From: Brevipalpus yothersi
Taxonomy: Eukaryota > Arthropoda > Arachnida > Trombidiformes > Tenuipalpidae
Assembly (NCBI GenBank): GCA_003956705.1
Contig: QZCP01000047.1
Span: forward strand, 64,819 to 128,818
Length of the DNA: 64,000 nucleotides
Reading direction: 5' to 3'
A program made the position numbers and the translations under genes. Below the pieces are notes generated by a model, which was not told where the DNA came from, did no database searches, and saw only the letters and a program-made list of their open reading frames with translations. Positions 58,072 to 64,000 of this stretch are shown here, in pieces (position 1 is the first letter of the stretch; each line of letters opens with the position of its first letter).

Positions 58072-59262
58072 TTGAACAACGAACAAATAGAAGATCTGAA
58101 AATCTTTCATCCAGGATTTCGATACACTGATGTGCTATGGCCTGACATGGTTCCAAGCAACGATATAGAATTTGATAGGAGGATACTTCACACCAATATA
58201 AAAGTTGCGAATGATTTGAACAATAATACACTTCGCTGTAAAAGTGGATCATTGAGTACTCATTCACGATTTTCATTCAATAGTCAGCGTAAAAGTCGCT
58301 TAGAATTACTGCAAGATAAATCTCCATACAAAGCTCTGCTTGGTTGGTTCCCAATTTGTGGAGCAATGTTGATACAAATAACTGGTGGCTTGATAATGGA
58401 ACATGCACTAAAAAATTTCGCAAAGCTAGCTGCTTTTCAGCCAGTGATTAAAGGTAAAAACATTTGAAATTTATGGAGGGAAGAGATGGAAATCAGTGAA
58501 TTTTTTCATCCATTTTTAGGGTTTTTCTTGAGATTCCTATCTATATTCAAGAATTTTATTCTAATTTCCGTTTCAAATTTTTGCAAATATCAGGAGTTGG
58601 TGGAAACTTGGCAGCTATTCAGACCAGTCGAATATCAACTAATCTTCATTGTTTTACTGTAGAAAAATGCTTTTCTGATGGTGGTCTCAAAGTCCCGGGA
58701 AAGTTTTTTTTCAAAAATCTGAGTGAGTAATCAATGGCTTAGTATTGATTTGATTTTTTCACTTGGAAATTAGGCAACACTAATTAGTCCATTAATTTTA
58801 CAGGGGCTCACTCCACTATTGCAAGATTATTGCTTCTTTACTAGAAAATTGTCATGTCTTATTGCCTCATCAAACTTGCCTACAATCATTTTACCATGAA
58901 ATCATCATTCTTCATTTACTATATTGTAACAGCTGTTGTCCAAGTGGCCATCTTGATACAAATATCTTACTCGTTGGTACATTTCTTATGGAAAAGAGGT
59001 TTTAGCCCTGACAATTCAGCTCTATCGTTCCTGACTGCCTTCGGAGACTTAATTGGATCAGCTCTACTAGCAATAGCGTTCATAGTTATGATGCTATTTA
59101 AAGACATTAATGCTACAAGTGATCCAATTTTAATACCCACAGGTAATTACACTCAAATACACATACACTTCATCTTACTCATTCTATGTTCTATGTTCTA
59201 TTTTTACAGTCATACCAGACATGACCACAACTCTAGCGGCACATTTCTTCGACGATGGTTGA
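58072..59262 (+). pseudogene. SLC41 pseudogene with large internal deletion
   Basis: The remnant N-terminal domain (QRKSRLELLQDKSPYKAL) runs directly into GWFPICGAMLIQITGGLIME. About 200 residues of membrane repeat 1 are therefore missing at an exact in-frame junction near 58339. The intron and the exon with GVGGNLAAIQTSRISTNLH follow from about 58594. In the next exon, from about 58805, the frame stops (ARLLLLY then TAG) and two codons are lost. The rest, to PDNSALSFLTAFGDLIGSAL, is well kept, as is a short last exon ending TTTLAAHFFDDG at 59262. It supports the four-exon structure of intact copy B. Confidence 0.87.
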
Positions 59263-59487
59263 AAGAACAATTAGCCACTAAAAAAATTCTCCATGATGTT
59301 CAGAGCTTATTGATGATAATTATCGATCGCTTTAAAATATTAATATTAATATTAATATGATTTTTATGAGATATGAACGAGACTTACAACACTTGTTAGA
59401 CATCTTTTAAATCCTCTTTGACATTGTGACTACTAACTTAAAATAATATCATGGCCAAGCGTGAAGAAAATTTATCATCTTCATCTC

Positions 59488-59640
59488 TCAAGTGCAAAGT
59501 ATATCCAAATCAAGAGAGGGATCGGCTTGGCAAAAGACGCATAGAGAGGTGGCTCACTTTGGCAAATTCATTTGCTCGATCAAACCGCTCGAACGTCTCT
59601 CCTGATTTGGGACTGTAACTTTTTGTTGAACACCATTTGG
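59488..59640. repeat. Hairpin (MITE-like) repeat, copy 2
   Basis: Diverged copy of 20983-21120, same orientation, starting at CAAGTGCAAAG. The inverted arms (CCAAATCAAGAGAGG and CTCTCCTGATTTGG) are kept. The central palindrome of copy 1 has lost symmetry. It sits between the SLC41 pseudogene and the Tc1/mariner element. Confidence 0.6.
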
Positions 59641-59814
59641 TGCCGCTAAATTGTACCATTGATAGCCGAATTTCAAAGCTGGTGTCAGAGCGATTGAAAA
59701 CTCCATTTTCTCATAGCCATGTAAAATATCTCTTATAACACTTATCAAGAAGCGCTAGCGAGCGAAAGATTGTCAGCGTTTCTATCACTCCATCTGTTCC
59801 AAAATATTCTGATA

Positions 59815-59932
59815 CAGTATTTTCCGAAATTTTTGAGGCTTTTTTTCAAAACTTTTAAGCCGGACGCTCACTCCAGGGGGTAAAGTCATAAAACTTATCG
59901 ACCGAGAAGGAAGAGTTTTCAAAACTTTTAAG
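59815..59932. repeat. Left terminal inverted repeat of the Tc1/mariner element
   Basis: About 118 bases, from CAGTATTTTCCGAA to CAAAACTTTTAAG. Blocks shared with the right end include AAGCCGGA, GTCATAAAAC and GTTTTCAAAACTTTTAAG, with differences between. Confidence 0.85.
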
Positions 59933-59984
59933 AAAATTTTCACATCTTTTAAGAAATTTTTAGGCCCGAAAAAAGCACAATATT

Positions 59985-60998
59985 TTAATTGAGAATCACT
60001 TCTCTATTCAAACATTTTGATAGATATGATTCCATATGCCGAAAATAATTGCTACAGTTACTTTGCTGGATTTCATTGCATGCATCATCGGCTGCTTTGC
60101 GTAGCTCATCTTCGTTTTTTGGCTCGGCTCGCTTGATGAACGCTCTCCATTGATTGAATGCCTCTTCTATTGGGTTTAGAAATGGTGAGTAAGGAGGCAG
60201 AAAAACAGCACTGTGACCACGAGAACTAATCAATCGTCCAACTTCTTCAGTTCGATGAAATCGAACATTGTCCATGATGAGATATGCATTCTTGATCTCA
60301 TGACGATCGAACTGATCACTTAACTGAGTGAGGAAATCTGCGTACTCTTCCGAATTATACGGTTTGTTGGACATTTCGAACAAGAACATCGAATCAATAG
60401 TCATCGCTGCACAAACAGAAAAATTCGGACTTCGAATACTGCGAACGGTTTTGTTAGCTCTTTGACCAACCAATGACCATCCATGGTTCCTTCTAGTAGA
60501 GAGCGATACTCCAAATTCATCGATGAAGAACATCTTGTTCCGATCAACCATCATTCGAGTATATTCAATCGCATAATGGTATCGCTTTTCAATGACATCT
60601 GGGGTATTACGACGAATTGGAACTAAACTGATGGCTTTGATCGAATAGCAGAAACCTTTGATGTAACGATAGATGGTAGTGATCCCTGGTTGAAACCCAA
60701 ATTTCTCACAGAATTTTGCACGAATTTGATTCAATGTGAGCTGACAATTTTCATCAAGCCATGATTTGATAGCATTCTCTTGCTCAGCATTCAACATCTT
60801 CGGTCGGTGTCCAGTTGTTTTTTTCTCCACTCGATTTTCTTTTTTGTACACTCTGATGATTGATTCAACAGTTTTTCTATTCAACTGTAGATCATGACCA
60901 ATTGTTGCGGCACTAGCACCACGCTCATACATACTGATCACAATTGATCACACTTCATTAGTAACTCGATTATTCTTTCTTTGAACTGAATCAGGCAT
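59985..60998 (-). CDS. Tc1/mariner-type transposase with one premature stop
   Basis: From the ATG at 60998 (MPDSVQRKNNRVTNEV) the frame meets a TGA at codon 17 (60950-60948). It is then open for 320 codons to 59985. A helix-turn-helix N-terminus (ERGASAATIGHDLQLNRKTV and a second near TLNQIRAKF) binds the inverted repeats in this family. The catalytic core has FFIDEFGVS, LIMDNVRFHR and PPYSPFLNPIEE, giving a DD34E spacing by count. The enzyme cuts and pastes the element at TA. The first ATG after the stop would still give a product with most of the first helix-turn-helix, so activity is not excluded. Everything else is intact, suggesting a recent copy. Confidence 0.92.
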
Positions 60999-61088
60999 TT
61001 TGAATAGACAATCAGAAAAAACACTTTTTCATGTGTATATGCTGAGGCAAACTGAAACTTTGTTTTCCTCAAAAGTTAAGAAAAAAAC

Positions 61089-61206
61089 CTTAAAAGTTTT
61101 GAAAACTTTCCCGCTCGACCGAAGGGGTTTTATGACCTAACCGCCTCTGACCAGCATCCGGCTTGAAAGTTTCGGAAAATAGCCTTAAAAAATTCGGAAA
61201 ATACTG
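61089..61206. repeat. Right terminal inverted repeat of the Tc1/mariner element
   Basis: Reverse-complement partner of 59815-59932, ending TTCGGAAAATACTG before the TA target. Confidence 0.85.
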
Positions 61207-61379
61207 TAAGATGAAAATAGAAGTGAAAAAAGATTGAAGGACATACTTTTTCGAATACGTTCATTTTTGACGAGCTACTGGAGTGCATATTTTTCCTCAT
61301 ATTTTTCAGTATTTATTCTTAACTGCTGACTGATTTGCTTAATCAAATCATGATAATCCATGCTTCACGATCGAACTCA

Positions 61380-61600
61380 ATGTTCAACAATTTAAATAAT
61401 CGTCTACGAAGTTTTTCACTGAATTCGGATAGCTTCAATCCACTTCAAAACGACAATGATGGCCGAAAATACAGTTAAATTGACCAAGAAATTAGCCAGG
61501 TTCTGAGACCAAGATTATCTTTTGCTTCTTTCCAGAGCAATAGAGCTAAAAGAGGCTCAATTGCAGATGATACATGTCATCATGCCAAAATGAGGCGAGT
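61380..61600 (+). pseudogene. SLC41 N-terminal relic
   Basis: ATG at 61380 gives MFNNLNNRLRSFSLNSDSFN, clearly related to the start of SLC41 copy A (MLNTLNRRLRSLSLNLDSIN). It soon meets a TAA near 61479. A later piece resembles RISFVSFSGQRKS of copy A (RLSFASFQSNRAK). The membrane domains are absent. It may be the detached 5' end of the pseudogene at 58 kb, or another copy. Confidence 0.75.
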
Positions 61601-61847
61601 CATGATTCATTCTACAATGAACCATCGAAAAGTGGAAAATTTGTTTCATTAAAATTGAAGGATTAAAAATATTCTACTGGTTTCGAAAAGTTTGGTGCAA
61701 TAAAATGAATGAAATCAGTACACCAATTTTAAACCAATCGACTCAGTCATCATCATGGATGAAAGTTGGAGTATATCATTCTTCACATCTTTGTCCTCTT
61801 CTTTTCCTCGATAAACATAATCGAAGCGAGTTGAACATTAGAAAACT

Positions 61848-63308
61848 TTAACCTCTCAATTCAAATGTCTGACCAGAGACAACTTGACTTTCGATGCCGC
61901 TCTCATTGAAACCTCGACGAATTTTGAAGAACCCTTGTATCCGAAGAAAGATGATGTAAATATTTATTGAGATTGTTTATCATCTCACAGATTGTTCAAT
62001 ACTCACCTCCATCACCCCAAGAAGTGCCCCATGAGTTAGCTGCCAACCAGTAAGGAACACCATTCTCTTCTCCCCAACCAAGGATTTTCACTGAATGATA
62101 TCCTATGATTTCCTTACTTTCCACCTTATAAATTCCTGGAACAGAGAGCAGCCATTGAGTGATAGACTTCCTAATATATATCTATTCAACTTCAATTCTT
62201 ACCTGACTTGTAAGACAAGAAATCCGCATGGACAGTCATAGCAGATTGAATGGGACCATTCGTAGCGATAATAACCGAAATATTTCTAACTGTTGGGACA
62301 AATTGAAGACAATAGTTCCCATTGTGTTTATCCTTAGAATAGGGCTTTGGATATTCAGCCTGACACACTTGAGAACATTTTGGTGTTGGCATCGGTGGCT
62401 CACCACGATGACCCGGCTCGATGGAATATGGTTTACAGCCTCCTCCTCCATACAAATCACCTGTGACTATTCCTCCAAAAAGCCAATACACCCAAGCATC
62501 GTAGAAATCAGGTGAATGATCACAGCCACCAATTCCAGCGCAGGAAATTAGATCTTCAGCTGAAATATTGACTTTGATGGAGCCCAGAGAATCGATGCAA
62601 GTAATATCTGACATCGCACTCACAGCGGCAAAAGCCCAGCCAGCACCACAGTTCGACTGATCTCTGATCAATGAGCTAAATCAAAGGTATGAGAAGGGAT
62701 AGCAGAAAGATATGGTCATTGGATCGAAGAGTCGATGGAAAATTATGCTTTGGTTGTTCAGATGATGGAAAAGAGCAACTCAGATTGTGAAAGTTTTCAT
62801 CTTTCCTCACTCGATACTGATGGAGACTCACATGATAGAACTGCACTCTGGCCACCAAGTTCTGGCATCAAAAGAAGCGGGATACTCGTAGTTGTCCAAA
62901 ATCTTGGCGGATAGTTGGAGGGGTCCATTGTGAGATCTTTTTTGGGATCAATTTTGAGACCAGTTCCTTTCTCGAGACACTAGTCTCTTCACATATTCAA
63001 GCTCGGATGAATCAAAGTTCCTACCAGCCTAGATAGTAGAGTTTTTGTTGAGATCATATCTTATATTTGGGCTTTTGAGTCCCAATTTCCACAAAGTTAA
63101 TCTATAGCTTTTGGAACGGAATCTTGAGAACTGTGGTTCACGGTCTCCATCCTTCCAAAAAACAGCTCACCTTCCAAGTCGTGTTTAGAGAGTTGATCCA
63201 ATCGATCATTCCATCAGAAAGAGGATTTGATCCACCAAGAAATTCACTTCTTGTACCTTCTCTGAGCACTAAAAAACAGTATAAAATAATCTTGAAAATG
63301 ATGACCAT
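61848..63308 (-). pseudogene. Cathepsin B-like protease, copy 2, active-site Cys lost, one in-frame stop
   Basis: Five exons, 63308-63171, 63028-62832, 62675-62203, 62135-62007 and 61933-61848, total 341 codons, the normal cathepsin B length. The signal peptide is MVIIFKIILYCFLVL. The propeptide includes WINSLNTTWKAGRNF; the mature start includes YEYPASFDARTWWPEC. The active site reads RDQSNCGAGWAF, with Gly where the nucleophilic Cys (CGSCWAF) should be. The His (GYHSVKILGWG) and Asn (AANSWGTSWGDGG) regions are intact. A TGA interrupts the propeptide at codon 73. Only a weak acceptor (ATACAAG) precedes the last exon. With the stop it cannot give a full product; without it, it would be a pseudo-enzyme. 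Paralogue of 32848-34203. Confidence 0.87.
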
Positions 63309-64000
63309 TTTCTTCAATCAGGGTTGTTCACAGTTGATATGATTGAGTTGTAAAATTACTTCAATTTTGCATCACATTGGGTTATATATCAGTGAAACAC
63401 AGGTTGATATATGAACATAATTGAGCAATAGGATGCTCCTTAAAGTTAAGTTCCACCCGTTATGAATCATTACCTTTCATTCAAATTCAAGAAGGACAAT
63501 CAGTTCGATAAAAATCTTCATTCCCATTGAGAATGCCGGCAATTCAATAGTTGTTTTCATTTTAGTCGAAATGCAGAGTGAACTAAAAAGTTTCTTCATA
63601 AGGTAAAGAACAATTGGAATAGATTGGATAAAATATGTTTTGACCCAAGCCATTGTTTCATCTAATCATAGAGATAAATTCCATCATGTAGAAAAACTTT
63701 CGGGCCACCCCGTGCATGAAGAATAAGCTCCATCCAAAATCAGATTGAGTGATCGAATCCCGAGGAATTTCTAAGCTAATTAGCAATGTTAGATTTTCGA
63801 GTAAAACGTTTCGAAAGCTTCATGATGTTTTTGTTGATAGGCAAAAAATTATATCATTTCCTAATTAAATTTTAAATTTTAAATTTCGACTATATCATGA
63901 CTGTGCAATCTGAACAGACAATCATCCACAATAGAATAAAATTCGTATCTGTTGGGACAGATAATCTGTCAGATTCTTTCTCCGTGGAATTATCATAAAT
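63309..64000. other. 5' flank of cathepsin copy 2
   Basis: To about 63645 alignable to 34204-34545 (shared CAGGGTTGTT, GTGAAACA and later blocks). Beyond that, AT-rich DNA without recognisable coding. Confidence 0.6.

Larger units (their letters stand above)
59815..61206 (-). mobile_element. Tc1/mariner-type DNA transposon, full length
   Basis: A 1,392-base element is flanked by TA on both sides (59813-59814 and 61207-61208), the Tc1/mariner target. Imperfect terminal inverted repeats of about 118 bases start CAGTATTTTCCGAA at 59815 and mirror at 61206. A single transposase gene lies inside on the minus strand. It has one nonsense codon and may be recently inactivated. Confidence 0.9.

Noticed and set aside
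1..64000. CRISPR arrays, operons or bacterial-type signals
   Set aside because: Spliced genes, GT-AG introns and eukaryotic transposons show nuclear animal DNA; no regularly spaced repeats were seen.

Overview
The window looks like a piece of an AT-rich arthropod nuclear genome, most likely from an acariform mite. Genes have short introns with GT-AG borders and long CT/GA tracts. The gene set fits a mite: a soluble UDP-glycosyltransferase of the kind known from spider mites, legumain and cathepsin B-like genes, regucalcin and an acid lipase. No species call is possible from sequence alone. Exon coordinates were read by eye from splice sites and frame continuity. Every spliced gene called intact closes in frame.

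Layout. 1-7 kb: 3' part of an MPDZ/PATJ-type multi-PDZ scaffold gene (+), with an unexplained minus-strand open exon upstream. 8.2-10.2 kb: WDR1/AIP1 actin-disassembly protein (+). 13.6-15.1 kb: UDP-glycosyltransferase (-). 17.6-19.2 kb: acid lipase (+). 20.0-21.6 kb: regucalcin (-), with a hairpin repeat in its first intron. 24.7-30.6 kb: two tandem intact SLC41-type magnesium transporter genes (+).

From 32.8 kb the region becomes repeat-rich and decayed. It holds a broken cathepsin B-like gene (-), SLC41 debris, a legumain-like gene lacking both catalytic residues and split by a 1.1 kb solo LTR with target-site duplication, more SLC41 debris (-), and a decayed short-chain dehydrogenase (+). 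A young 13.3 kb Ty3/gypsy-type LTR retrotransposon (-) fills 41,605-54,891. After it come a single-exon choline/ethanolamine kinase (+), another decayed SLC41 copy, a second copy of the hairpin repeat, a complete Tc1/mariner-type transposon with a single nonsense codon (-), an SLC41 N-terminal fragment, and a second cathepsin B-like copy (-). The cathepsin copies and their flanks are a segmental duplication of about 2 kb.

Most notable is the LTR retrotransposon. Its LTRs differ at 1 of 577 bases. Gag and pol share one frame interrupted by one TGA. In the env position it carries a large ORF with a RING-like finger, a TRAF-type zinc finger and a domain resembling DEDDh exonucleases but lacking their acidic residues. 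Across LTRs, leader, gag-pol and ORF3 I also see more than 20 tiny perfect stem-loops with different 5-7 bp stems, always a 5-nt loop, and a recurring loop sequence ACGGA (or its complement TCCGT). I know of no description of such a family.
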